A stretch of 47,300 nt of DNA from an uncultured Spirochaetaceae bacterium (GTDB lineage Bacteria; Spirochaetota; Spirochaetia; Sphaerochaetales; Sphaerochaetaceae). Shown in pieces: positions 9,756-17,741 of this stretch. How positions within the stretch are numbered: position 1 is the stretch's first letter; every line of letters starts with the position of its first letter. A program made the position numbers and the translations under genes. The stretch covers positions 1-47,300 of the forward strand of contig CAMDZB010000008.1 of NCBI GenBank assembly GCA_945910645.1, written 5' to 3'. Under the pieces are notes generated by a model. That model worked only from the letters and a program-made list of their open reading frames with translations, was not told where the DNA came from and ran no database searches.

Positions 9756-10952
9756 TTAAGCGTTAAAGCGGAAGTCACTTACAAGTGGCAATGCGCCAAA
9801 TGCACCATTCATGTAGTCTATCTGTACGTTCTGCTTTGCAGTTGATCCCTTGAAGTCAGCAAGTGAATAGTAATGTGTGCTATTGTCTGACTGCTTCTCT
9901 GCAAAGTACACACCATCACGGCGTAGAAGGTCATTCTTTAAGAGTGATGGGTTACAGTCTACCACTATAAGCTGGCTGTTCTTAACATTGTCTGCATCTT
10001 CAAATAGACCTGCAACGTGTGATACTACGTTTGGATGAAGCATCATGCCGAAGTCATCGAAGAACATAACCTTCTGTGTTGTGAATGCCTCAAAGTAGCT
10101 TGCTGCAATTGTAGATAGACGACGTAGTGACAAGCTCTCGCCTGAGAAGAATGCACCGTATTTCTGTGATACGTTGGTGTGGATGAATACTGGGTGTCCG
10201 CCCTGAACGCCAATTGCTCTGACGTCTGTGATATCACAAGCCCAAAGGAAGTCAACGATCTTCTTGCTCCAATCTGGATGTTTTGTGAGCATATCAACAA
10301 GAAACATCTCTGAACCTGATGCAAATCCGACAGGTTTAATATCAAGAACGTTCTTAAACCAGTTGAATGCTTTTACGTTTACATCGCCCTCGATGCCTGT
10401 TGATTTCTCTGATGCAATCTGAAGGAATGTTCTGTTATGTGGTAGCTTGTATGTTACCTTTCTCTTTTCGCCGATATAGCTCTTTCCGAAGCTGATCTTG
10501 TATTTTTCTTCCTCAGGAAGCCATGTGCGAACGAATAGTTTTTTCTTAAGCCCGTCTATCTTCTGATAAAGGGATTCTGAGAAGATGCGGTGCATATCTG
10601 CAACAAATGTGTAATACATTGGCGTGCCTTCTGCAACAAATGAAATCGAAATTTCAGATGGCTGACCCTTTGTTTCTCCATAGGCATATGAGTTACCGAT
10701 TAACGAGCGAAGTGGATTCTCATCATCCTCTTTTGCTGTTAGGACTGACTTTAAGGCTTCAATAGCTCTAACTATTGTACTCTTACCTGCTCCGTTTGGA
10801 CCAATGATTGCTGCTGTCTTAACAAGGTTAATCTTGTCGTCGACATTTATTATGCGAGACTCGTCGTAATGAGTATCCTTAATTGCCTCAAAGGTCAATG
10901 TCTGTTTGTCTTTAACAGAACGAAAGTTTTTGACGCTGATATCAATTAACAT
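9756..10952 (-). CDS. RloA/AbiLi-like AAA ATPase with altered catalytic residues
   Basis: A 398-residue SMC/ABC-like ATPase of the COG1106 type. It starts with ISVKNFRSVKDKQTLTF, then Walker A GPNGAGKST (residues 51-59). The ABC-like signature is SGESLSLRRLS at about 270-280. Walker B reads VMFFDDFGMMLHP (295-307), with Asp where the family normally has the catalytic Glu. The switch region reads QLIVVDCNPSLL, where relatives have TTH. The C-terminal pattern (LRRDGVYFAEK, YYSLADFK, YMNGAFGALP) is characteristic of RloA/AbiLi. In known systems such ATPases act with RloB in phage defence; here the partner follows after 17 nt and gltX after that. A GGAGG ribosome site precedes the ATG. ATP binding is plausible; hydrolysis may be slow or lost. 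Confidence 0.8.
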   Translation of the reverse strand: MLIDISVKNFRSVKDKQTLTFEAIKDTHYDESRIINVDDKINLVKTAAIIGPNGAGKSTIVRAIEALKSVLTAKEDDENPLRSLIGNSYAYGETKGQPSEISISFVAEGTPMYYTFVADMHRIFSESLYQKIDGLKKKLFVRTWLPEEEKYKISFGKSYIGEKRKVTYKLPHNRTFLQIASEKSTGIEGDVNVKAFNWFKNVLDIKPVGFASGSEMFLVDMLTKHPDWSKKIVDFLWACDITDVRAIGVQGGHPVFIHTNVSQKYGAFFSGESLSLRRLSTIAASYFEAFTTQKVMFFDDFGMMLHPNVVSHVAGLFEDADNVKNSQLIVVDCNPSLLKNDLLRRDGVYFAEKQSDNSTHYYSLADFKGSTAKQNVQIDYMNGAFGALPLVSDFRFNA

Positions 10953-11057
10953 AACTTTCCTCCAACTATAGTTTAAAGTTTATCATACCTCGTCTGAAGA
11001 TGTAAATAGCAAACGATAATAGAAAATGAGGCTAAACGCATTTAACTTTTTAAATTT

Positions 11058-11072
11058 CGTACATTTTGTACA
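11058..11072. promoter_or_regulatory. Palindrome GTACATTTTGTAC upstream of cdsA
   Basis: GTACA and TGTAC are separated by TTT, giving a 13-bp dyad (11059-11071). It lies about 45 bases upstream of the cdsA -35 box and is flanked by a run of nine A, so it does not resemble a terminator on the plus strand. The same 13 bases occur just after dxr at 13122-13134. Confidence 0.5.
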
Positions 11073-11117
11073 AAAAAAAATTTCTGGCGTCTTTTATATA
11101 TACTGAGTTCTATAAAG

Positions 11118-11147
11118 TTGATTAATAACATTATTTAAAGTTATAAT
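11118..11147 (+). promoter_or_regulatory. Sigma-70 promoter of cdsA-dxr (predicted leaderless)
   Basis: TTGATT (11118-11123), an 18-base spacer and TATAAT (11142-11147). The ATG follows nine bases later, so the 5' leader would be at most two or three bases. There is no Shine-Dalgarno sequence. Confidence 0.75.
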
Positions 11148-11156
11148 CTTTTTAAG

Positions 11157-12056
11157 ATGGCTATCAAAAATATATATAAGAGAATAGTTACGACATTCAC
11201 ATGGCCGGTGCTTATATTCTTCATCGTGTATAAGTGGACGTTCCTCAACAACCTAATGTTTACAATCTTTATGTTCCTCACATCGATTATCGCATCATAC
11301 GAAATGCAGCTGATACTCTATCCAAAGTCAAAGCGTATCAATAAGGAGACGGGCGATAGAGAGCTACCCTTGATACCATTTTGGCTTCCATCCACACTAA
11401 TTGTGGCATCGTATCTTGAGTATACGATGACTAAGGATATCTCTCTTGTTCAGTTCTGTCTTATGAGCCTCATTGTGCTTTCATTCTTCGTTGAAGTGAT
11501 AAAGGGTGCTGGAGAAACTCCTATGTTCTCAAACAGCATAGTCAACATCGCAAAGACAGTACTTCTAATCGTGTATCCGTCATACATCTGCACCTTCCCT
11601 GTTATGCTTGTTAACATAGCAGGCGACGGTCCACTCTACATCCTAATGCTGTACACGCTTGTATTTGGTAACGACATTGCCTGTTATATCTTTGGCATTC
11701 TATTTGGAAAAACAAGCCGTGGTATATTTAAGGTTAGCCCTAATAAGAGCGTGGTTGGATACCTTGGCGGGCTTGTGATAACTCCAGTGCTCTCCTACTA
11801 CTTTATGAAGATAGTACCAGGTATGCCTCAATTCTCACCAACAGGCTGCGTATTTCTTGGCTTCTTGATTGCACTGACTGCTGACATCGGTGATCTTGTT
11901 GAATCTGCATTCAAAAGAGCAGGTGGAGTTAAAGACAGCGGCTGGATCATCTGGGGTCGTGGCGGTGTGTTGGATTCATTCGACTCGTTCCTCAACAGCG
12001 CGCCTATATTCTGCCTATGTTTAACTCAATGGAATCTAGGCCTCTTACAGATGTGA
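11157..12056 (+). CDS. cdsA: Phosphatidate cytidylyltransferase (CdsA family)
   Basis: Makes CDP-diacylglycerol from CTP and phosphatidate in the membrane, the branch point of phospholipid synthesis. The 299-residue protein is highly hydrophobic with about eight predicted helices. The C-terminal family signature is recognisable as GDLVESAFKRAGGVKDSG followed by GRGGVLDSFDS. In most CdsA proteins the second part reads GHGGxLDRxDS, so His and Arg are changed to Arg and Ser; the first acidic and lysine residues remain. The start at 11157 fits the -10 box nine bases upstream. The last codons overlap the GTG start of dxr, and the pairing of these two genes also occurs in other spirochaetes, as I recall. 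Confidence 0.88.
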   Translation: MAIKNIYKRIVTTFTWPVLIFFIVYKWTFLNNLMFTIFMFLTSIIASYEMQLILYPKSKRINKETGDRELPLIPFWLPSTLIVASYLEYTMTKDISLVQFCLMSLIVLSFFVEVIKGAGETPMFSNSIVNIAKTVLLIVYPSYICTFPVMLVNIAGDGPLYILMLYTLVFGNDIACYIFGILFGKTSRGIFKVSPNKSVVGYLGGLVITPVLSYYFMKIVPGMPQFSPTGCVFLGFLIALTADIGDLVESAFKRAGGVKDSGWIIWGRGGVLDSFDSFLNSAPIFCLCLTQWNLGLLQM

Positions 12057-13120
12057 AAAAGCACGTTGTAATACTCGGAGCAACAGGTAACATCGGAGGG
12101 ATGTGTCTTGATGTTCTTAAGGGTTCTTGCTATCAGATTGTAGGAATTACGGGCTACTCTCAAAAGGATAAACTCAATAGTATTAAAGATGAATTCTCCG
12201 TTCAATTTGCATCATCCCTAATGGATGAAAGCGTTACGGACTTTGTGGAAACAATTGCGGATAACTACTCCCCAAACGACACTATATTTATAAACGCCAT
12301 CGATGGCTTTGACGGTCTTAAGGCAAGCATCGAGGTGATCCATCACGGCTTTGATATCATCCTTGCAAATAAGGAGACTATTGTTGCAGGTGGACGTTTA
12401 TTTCTTGATGATGTTAAAAGTCGAGGCGTTAACATCATACCGATCGACAGTGAGATGTATGCCCTTTCCTCCCTCATAAAGATGGTGGATTCATCAAGCG
12501 TGGACAAGTATATCATCACAGCATCAGGCGGAGCATTCCTCTCCCTTAAACGGGATGAGCTTCACGGCGTTACATATTCTGATGCAATCAAGCACCCCGT
12601 ATGGAGGATGGGAAACCATATCTCCTTAAATAGCGCGACACTCCTTAACAAGGCGCTTGAGATAATCGAGGCACGCAACCTGTTTAATCTTGATAATGAT
12701 AAAATTGAGGTTGTGATTCATAAGGAAGGCTTTGTACACGGCGCTCTCCTACTTAAAAACGGCACTCTGATTCCACAGGTGTATCCGCCATCGCAGAAGG
12801 TTGCCATTAGAAATACACTTGAGCTTGAGAGAGAAACATCACAATCATTTTTAGATCGCCCATTGACGCTTAATTTTGAAAAGCCAGACTTTGAACGCTT
12901 CCCCTTCCTTACACTTGGATTTGACGCCCTCTCTTCTGATAGTAAAGCTGTGGTGCTACTAAGCCGAGGCGAGGCTGCATCAGAGATGTTTAGGAACGGT
13001 AAGATCGCCTTTGATGAAATCGAGGGCTTTGTGAAGTCAAAGTACGACGCATTATCCACATTTACAATAAAGTCGTACGATGACATATTCGAACTCGATA
13101 GGCTCTCACGCATCGTTTAG
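12053..13120 (+). CDS. dxr: 1-deoxy-D-xylulose 5-phosphate reductoisomerase
   Basis: Converts DXP to methylerythritol phosphate with NADPH, the committed step of non-mevalonate isoprenoid synthesis. Motifs in order: GATGNIGG (NADPH binding), LANKETIVAGG, PIDSEMYALSS (metal-binding DSE), TASGGAF, HPVWRMGNHISLNSATLLNKALE, and IHKEGFVHG. With GTG 12053 the protein is 355 residues, somewhat short for the family. An in-frame ATG at 12017 would add 12 residues inside cdsA, but VKKHVVILGATG fits the family N-terminus, and the GTG overlaps the cdsA stop (GTGA), matching the 4-nt overlaps used elsewhere here. The C-terminal half is diverged. A GTACATTTTGTAC dyad follows the stop codon. Confidence 0.92.
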   Translation: MKKHVVILGATGNIGGMCLDVLKGSCYQIVGITGYSQKDKLNSIKDEFSVQFASSLMDESVTDFVETIADNYSPNDTIFINAIDGFDGLKASIEVIHHGFDIILANKETIVAGGRLFLDDVKSRGVNIIPIDSEMYALSSLIKMVDSSSVDKYIITASGGAFLSLKRDELHGVTYSDAIKHPVWRMGNHISLNSATLLNKALEIIEARNLFNLDNDKIEVVIHKEGFVHGALLLKNGTLIPQVYPPSQKVAIRNTLELERETSQSFLDRPLTLNFEKPDFERFPFLTLGFDALSSDSKAVVLLSRGEAASEMFRNGKIAFDEIEGFVKSKYDALSTFTIKSYDDIFELDRLSRIV

Positions 13121-13135
13121 TGTACATTTTGTACA
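13121..13135. promoter_or_regulatory. Palindrome TGTACATTTTGTACA after dxr
   Basis: A perfect 6-bp dyad with a TTT centre directly after the dxr stop codon. It shares 13 identical bases with the element upstream of cdsA. Because TTCTTTTT follows, this copy could act as a weak terminator; its identity with the upstream copy argues for a protein site instead. Confidence 0.5.
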
Positions 13136-13175
13136 TTCTTTTTACATTCATTGCATCTACTTTACTCTACATCAA

Positions 13176-14615
13176 TTACAAGTAGTACTCCCTCTTAAGG
13201 TGTGCTCCACGGTGCAAGTTCAAAAGCGTGAGTATAATAAGTCCTAGAACAAAAATCACATAGCCACTCCATGAATAAGTGAGCCTAATTTTTGAGAACA
13301 GATCAATCATAAGCGAGAGAAGATAATACGACCCTTCCATCAGAAACGATGCGACAATAGAGCCTGGAATGAGTATTGCTATAAATCCTCCTATCATGTT
13401 GATGGATACAAGCATCGTTGCGGCACTTGTGAGAAACACACTTCCAATTGACGCATTTGCAAAGCTTAAAATAGAAAGCGGAGATGAGAGGATTAGCACT
13501 GCACATCCTGAAGATAAGTAACGGCTGATGTTATGAGGACATACAAACGTAAGCGCGTAATAGGAGGCTTCTGTAATGTATACAAGCGCAACTGTGCACG
13601 TGTACGAGAGCACAAAAGCCATACTGTTCACGCTGCTTTTAAATAGAATCGTCTGTATAAAGAGCGAGAGGAACAGCGAGTAATCCTTAAGCGATGGGAT
13701 AAGCGTTAACACGGCTATCATCAAAAACGCTCTTATGAGTGACGGCGATGTTCCACATAAAAACGTGTAGATCATCAGGAACGGAAGGATAGCACGCCGT
13801 CTCTTTTTAAGAGGAACAAATTTTGATGCAATCATCAGAAGAAAGCCCGAGATTAGGTTTAAATGCATCCCTGAGAGGGCAAATACATGGGAGAGCCCCA
13901 CACTTCTTGCCCTATCCTTTATATCAGATCCTCCACGTGTGGTTTTTGAAAATATCAAGAGCTTTGAAAGGCTTCGCGCGTGATAGGATAAACTGCTATG
14001 CGAAAATGGCGACATTGTGAGGATATGCTCAGAGGCATCCTTAACAAAGGCGTTCCTGAGATCATAAATGTATGTAAGTACAGAAACGTTCTCTCTCTTA
14101 TGCTTTTTAAGGTTTGATGAAAAGCACAGTCCTGAGATGAACTTAACGCCATACGCTGTGATTTCATCACCCTCGTAAATGTCTTGAGAGTCATCCACTA
14201 TCATGTTCATAACTCCGCTTGCATCAGCCCTTATGCCTAAGTTATTGTCGCTAATCTCAGAAAGGCGCAGTGTAATCATCAGCTTTCCGCCTTTGGTGTG
14301 ACTTGGCGAGCGTATAATAACGCCCCTAATTGTTGTGATGTTCGCCTTTTCAAGTGGAAGGGCGAGTGTGTCGTTAATGATGATGCTTTTATAAAGGAAA
14401 CACCAAGTTATAAGAAGGCATGAAAAGATCAAAAACCTTATGAAAAGTATAAAACTGCGCCTGACTACTAAAAACAGTGCAATCAGAGCAGAGAATGTGA
14501 GGATAATCGCTATTGCTAACGTCAACCTCCCGTCAAGGTAAAATAGAAGAACGGGAGATGATGTGATGAACACCCTAAGAAATACAGATACATCCCCGCC
14601 TTCTATCCTAACCAC
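13176..14615 (-). CDS. ComEC/Rec2-like DNA-uptake channel protein
   Basis: Integral membrane protein related to the ComEC channel that passes single-stranded DNA across the inner membrane during transformation. The 479 residues show an N-terminal set of hydrophobic helices, a soluble OB-like segment (about 85-170) and the competence domain, whose hallmark is HVFALSGMHLNLISG (HLLAVSGLH in relatives) followed by the segment GTSPSLIRAFLM. The C-terminal metallo-beta-lactamase domain of full ComEC is absent; the protein ends in a basic tail after its last helix. The start is uncertain: the GTG at 14615 directly follows a TATTAT, and a second in-frame GTG lies about 14 codons later. No other competence gene is in the window. 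Confidence 0.8.
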   Translation of the reverse strand: MVRIEGGDVSVFLRVFITSSPVLLFYLDGRLTLAIAIILTFSALIALFLVVRRSFILFIRFLIFSCLLITWCFLYKSIIINDTLALPLEKANITTIRGVIIRSPSHTKGGKLMITLRLSEISDNNLGIRADASGVMNMIVDDSQDIYEGDEITAYGVKFISGLCFSSNLKKHKRENVSVLTYIYDLRNAFVKDASEHILTMSPFSHSSLSYHARSLSKLLIFSKTTRGGSDIKDRARSVGLSHVFALSGMHLNLISGFLLMIASKFVPLKKRRRAILPFLMIYTFLCGTSPSLIRAFLMIAVLTLIPSLKDYSLFLSLFIQTILFKSSVNSMAFVLSYTCTVALVYITEASYYALTFVCPHNISRYLSSGCAVLILSSPLSILSFANASIGSVFLTSAATMLVSINMIGGFIAILIPGSIVASFLMEGSYYLLSLMIDLFSKIRLTYSWSGYVIFVLGLIILTLLNLHRGAHLKREYYL

Positions 14616-14648
14616 ATAATACTAAGTGTCAGGAATGTTTCATTTTGT

Positions 14649-14675
14649 TAAAAAAATTAAATTGTTTTTTTAATT
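14649..14675 (-). terminator. Possible AT-only terminator after aroQ
   Basis: On the minus strand AATTAAA and TTTAATT form a 7-bp A/T stem followed by six T. It lies 15 nt after the aroQ stop, where a terminator is expected, but the stem is weak. Confidence 0.4.
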
Positions 14676-14689
14676 CAGAGGTAGTTTTG

Positions 14690-15124
14690 TTAAGCAAGAG
14701 AGCTGTTTTTTAAATAATCGAGCGCCTCTATGTACCCGTCAAAGCCCTTTCCTACTATCACCTTTTCGGCATATAGGGAAACATAGCTGTGCTTTCTGAA
14801 CTCATCGCGCGTGTAGATGTCTGTAAGGTGTACTTCTACAGTTCTGATGTTTACAGCCTTGAGGGCATCAAGGATAGCAACACTTGTATGGGTGTAGGCT
14901 GCCGCGTTAATCACAATGCCGTCTATTTTGTTGTAGGCGTTTTGTATCGTTGTTACAATGTCGCCTTCAGAGTTAGACTGATAACATTCCACATCGACGC
15001 TGTTGTCCGATCCCCACTTCTTAATCATATTGACTAAATCATCGTAGGTGTTGTTTCCATAGAGGTGCTTTTCTCTTATCCCTAGCATGTTTATGTTAGG
15101 ACCATTAATTACAAGAATCTTCAT
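14690..15124 (-). CDS. aroQ: 3-dehydroquinate dehydratase, type II
   Basis: Dehydrates 3-dehydroquinate to 3-dehydroshikimate in the shikimate pathway. The 144-residue length is standard. Motifs: INGPNINMLGIREKHLYGN with the catalytic Arg and Tyr on the active-site loop, QSNSEGDIV (NHEGxL-like region), INAAAYTHTSVAILDAL, and VEVHLTDIYTRDEFRKHSY containing the catalytic His region. The ATG overlaps the copA stop (TAATG). Joining an aromatic-amino-acid enzyme to a copper pump has no obvious functional reason, so the pair is probably only a transcriptional neighbour. Confidence 0.95.
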   Translation of the reverse strand: MKILVINGPNINMLGIREKHLYGNNTYDDLVNMIKKWGSDNSVDVECYQSNSEGDIVTTIQNAYNKIDGIVINAAAYTHTSVAILDALKAVNIRTVEVHLTDIYTRDEFRKHSYVSLYAEKVIVGKGFDGYIEALDYLKNSSLA

Positions 15125-15327
15125 TATTTTGCGTCGTACCCTGCTTCTTTTACAGCGCTTTTGAGAGCTTCGATGTCTACCTCTTTTGAAAGCTCAACTA
15201 TAGCCTTCTTTTTCTCAAGTTCAACCTTTGCGCTCTTAACGCCATCAACACCCTTGAGTGCTTCTTCAACGTGGGATGCGCAGTGAGCGCAGCTCATACC
15301 CTCTACGTGTAATACTACTTTATCCAT
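15124..15327 (-). CDS. Nested copZ-like copper chaperone, internal start in copA
   Basis: Inside the copA frame, AAGGAG (15334-15339) stands six bases before ATG 15327, an ideal ribosome site where none is needed for the long protein. Starting there gives a free 67-residue heavy-metal domain beginning MDKVVLHVEGMSCAHC, the size and shape of the copper chaperone CopZ. The linker before it is low complexity (lysine, asparagine, glutamate), as if a copZ gene had fused to copA while keeping its start signal. Both the fused and the free form could be made. E. coli copA also makes a separate chaperone, by ribosomal frameshifting. Internal initiation is inferred, not shown. Confidence 0.5.
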   Translation of the reverse strand: MDKVVLHVEGMSCAHCASHVEEALKGVDGVKSAKVELEKKKAIVELSKEVDIEALKSAVKEAGYDAK

Positions 15328-17661
15328 ATTGTTCTCCTTTTTGTTTTCTTTCTTCTTGTTCTTGTTGTTATCGTCCCAAGTTTTAAACCTATAAAGACGT
15401 AGTGCATTAGTCACCACAAATAGTGAACTACAGCTCATAGCAAATGATGCAAACATTGGGTTTAATACAACTCCAAATGGCGCATAGAGCACTCCTGCTG
15501 CAAGTGGAATTCCAAGCACGTTGTAGAAGAATGCCCAGAAGAGGTTCTCCTTGATGTTCTTCATCACAGCTTTTGAAAGCCTGATTGATTCTACAACATC
15601 GTTGAGCGTGCTCTTCATTATCACAACATCTGATGCATCAATTGCAATATCAGTACCGCTACCAACTGCGATTCCTACATCGGCGCGCTTTAGCGATGGA
15701 GCATCGTTGATGCCATCCCCCACCATTGCAACCTTCTTTCCACCGCTCTTAAGACTCTCTACGATCGCATCCTTATCCTCAGGGCGAACACCTGCCTTAA
15801 CATTGTCGATTCCAACTTCACGTGCAATTACAGATGCTGTTTTTTCGTTATCCCCTGTGAGCATATAAACATCGATTCCCATGCTCTTAATACGCTCTAT
15901 TGCGCTTTTGCTTGTGATCTTCACCTCATCTTTGACGGCGATCACACCAAGTGGAATATCATTTTTTATAACGTAGAGCGCAGTCTTACCATCCTTTGAG
16001 AATTCATCTGCCTTTGAGAGTAATTCGTTCTTTCCGTCAACGCCGTTATTAACGAGGGTTAATATGTTTGCGTTACCAATTCTGTAGAAGTCACCGTTTA
16101 CTCTGCCCTCAAGCCCCACCCCTGGAGTCTGTTTAAAGTCGTCAACCTGTAGGAGTTCAACCCCCAGTTCATTTGCCTTCTCTGTAATTGAGATTGAAAG
16201 TGGATGTTCAGAGAGCTTCTCAATTGATGCTGTACATTTCAAGAGTTCATTCTCACTTACATCACCTAGTGTGAATACATCAGTAACGAATGGCTTTCCG
16301 TTTGTAATGGTACCGGTCTTGTCGAATACCACCGTATTTATGTTACCAAGCGTCTCAAGCGCCTCTGCGCTCTTGATGAGTATACCATTCTTTGCACCAA
16401 CTCCAGTTCCCACCATAATGGCTGTGGGAACTGCAAGCCCTAATGCACACGGGCAGCTGATTACCAACACTGATATTCCAATTCCAAGCGCAAACTCAAA
16501 GCCGTATCCAAGGCATAGCCAAATTAGGAATGCCACAACTGCTATAGCCATCACAACAGGCACAAATACACCGCTTACCTTGTCAGCAATTGATGCAATA
16601 GGCGCCTTTGACGATGTAGCCTCATCAACTAACCTAATGATGTTAGAAAGCACTGTGTCAGATCCAACCTTTGTGATCCTCACCTTGATAAAACCAAGGG
16701 TGACTATAGTTCCACCGATGACCTCATCCCCTTTTCTCTTCTCCTCAGGAACGCTCTCACCTGTGATCATAGACTCATCTATTGATGCGTTACCCTCAAT
16801 TACAACGCCGTCAAGCGGAATGCTCTCACCGCTTTTTACAATAACGATATCATCAACTTTAACATCGTTGATATCCACTTTCACCTCTATGCCATCACGA
16901 AGCACTGTGGCAACAGGAGGAGTGAGGTTCATAAGCGCTCTTATCGCGGATGTGGTTTTTTGTTTGGATTTAGCCTCAAGCGTCTTACCCACGGTGATTA
17001 GCGTAAGTATCGTGCCTGCACCCTCAAAATAGAGATTCATCGAAAGACCGTGTACCACATCAAGGTTGCCGCGACCGAGTGCAAAACTGATCTTATAAAT
17101 CATGTATACGCCGTAGACAATAGCCGCAAGTGATCCTACAGACACAAGCGAGTCCATGTTTGGCAAACGGTGGAATAACGCCTTAAGTCCACTCTTAAAA
17201 TAAGCAAAGTTAACTGCAACTATTGGAAGAAGCAAGAGGAACTGCGTTAATGCAAGAGCCCCTGCGTTTCTAGGATCGTGTACGCCACTTGGAAGAGGCC
17301 AATGATACATGTGACCCATGCAGAGATAAAACAGAGGGATCTCAAAGATAAGCGAATAGATCAACCTGCGGATGTAGTTTTTATATATGGATACACTGAT
17401 ATCCTCTTTGTCGGTGCTCTTTGAGCTCTTAGACACCCTTTCTTCATTATCATCTAATGATGCGCCGTATCCCGCCTTTTCTACAGCCTTGATTATATCA
17501 CTATCACTCACCCTGTCGCTATCAAACTCAACAACCATCGTGTTCTTCAAAAGATTTACATTTGCATTCTTTACACCGTCAAGTGTACTTACTGCTTTTT
17601 GGACTCTAGAAGAACATGAAGCACAGGTCATCCCTGTGATGTTATATTTTTCTTTTATCAT
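15124..17661 (-). CDS. copA: Copper-exporting P1B-type ATPase with HMA domains at both ends
   Basis: Pumps Cu+ out of the cytoplasm using ATP. The 845-residue protein has an N-terminal heavy-metal domain with GMTCASC (residues 10-16), eight predicted helices, the actuator motif TGES, the ion-binding CPC motif (VISCPCALGLA), the phosphorylation site DKTGT, the nucleotide-binding HP motif (SEHPLS) and the hinge GDGINDAPSLKRAD. Unusually it ends in a second heavy-metal domain (GMSCAHC, about residue 790) joined by a lysine-rich linker; see the nested copZ entry. The promoter (17670-17698) gives a leader of about one base. No CsoR or CopY gene is visible nearby. Confidence 0.95.
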   Translation of the reverse strand: MIKEKYNITGMTCASCSSRVQKAVSTLDGVKNANVNLLKNTMVVEFDSDRVSDSDIIKAVEKAGYGASLDDNEERVSKSSKSTDKEDISVSIYKNYIRRLIYSLIFEIPLFYLCMGHMYHWPLPSGVHDPRNAGALALTQFLLLLPIVAVNFAYFKSGLKALFHRLPNMDSLVSVGSLAAIVYGVYMIYKISFALGRGNLDVVHGLSMNLYFEGAGTILTLITVGKTLEAKSKQKTTSAIRALMNLTPPVATVLRDGIEVKVDINDVKVDDIVIVKSGESIPLDGVVIEGNASIDESMITGESVPEEKRKGDEVIGGTIVTLGFIKVRITKVGSDTVLSNIIRLVDEATSSKAPIASIADKVSGVFVPVVMAIAVVAFLIWLCLGYGFEFALGIGISVLVISCPCALGLAVPTAIMVGTGVGAKNGILIKSAEALETLGNINTVVFDKTGTITNGKPFVTDVFTLGDVSENELLKCTASIEKLSEHPLSISITEKANELGVELLQVDDFKQTPGVGLEGRVNGDFYRIGNANILTLVNNGVDGKNELLSKADEFSKDGKTALYVIKNDIPLGVIAVKDEVKITSKSAIERIKSMGIDVYMLTGDNEKTASVIAREVGIDNVKAGVRPEDKDAIVESLKSGGKKVAMVGDGINDAPSLKRADVGIAVGSGTDIAIDASDVVIMKSTLNDVVESIRLSKAVMKNIKENLFWAFFYNVLGIPLAAGVLYAPFGVVLNPMFASFAMSCSSLFVVTNALRLYRFKTWDDNNKNKKKENKKENNMDKVVLHVEGMSCAHCASHVEEALKGVDGVKSAKVELEKKKAIVELSKEVDIEALKSAVKEAGYDAK

Positions 17662-17669
17662 ATGCGTTA

Positions 17670-17698
17670 ATTATAATTTTTAAAACGCAAAACGACAA
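17670..17698 (-). promoter_or_regulatory. Sigma-70 promoter of copA (predicted leaderless)
   Basis: On the minus strand TTGTCG (17693-17698), a 17-base spacer and TATAAT (17670-17675), followed after eight bases by the copA ATG. There is no Shine-Dalgarno sequence. Confidence 0.75.
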
Positions 17699-17702
17699 TA
17701 TT

Positions 17703-17732
17703 TTGACAGTGTTTTCTAGAGATGGGTATTAT
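17703..17732 (+). promoter_or_regulatory. Promoter-like sequence antisense to the island gene
   Basis: TTGACA (17703-17708), an 18-base spacer and TATTAT (17727-17732) on the plus strand. It faces into the 3' end of the minus-strand fusion gene, and no plus-strand gene follows. It could produce an antisense RNA or be a chance match. Confidence 0.35.
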
Positions 17733-17741
17733 CGTCTTTTG

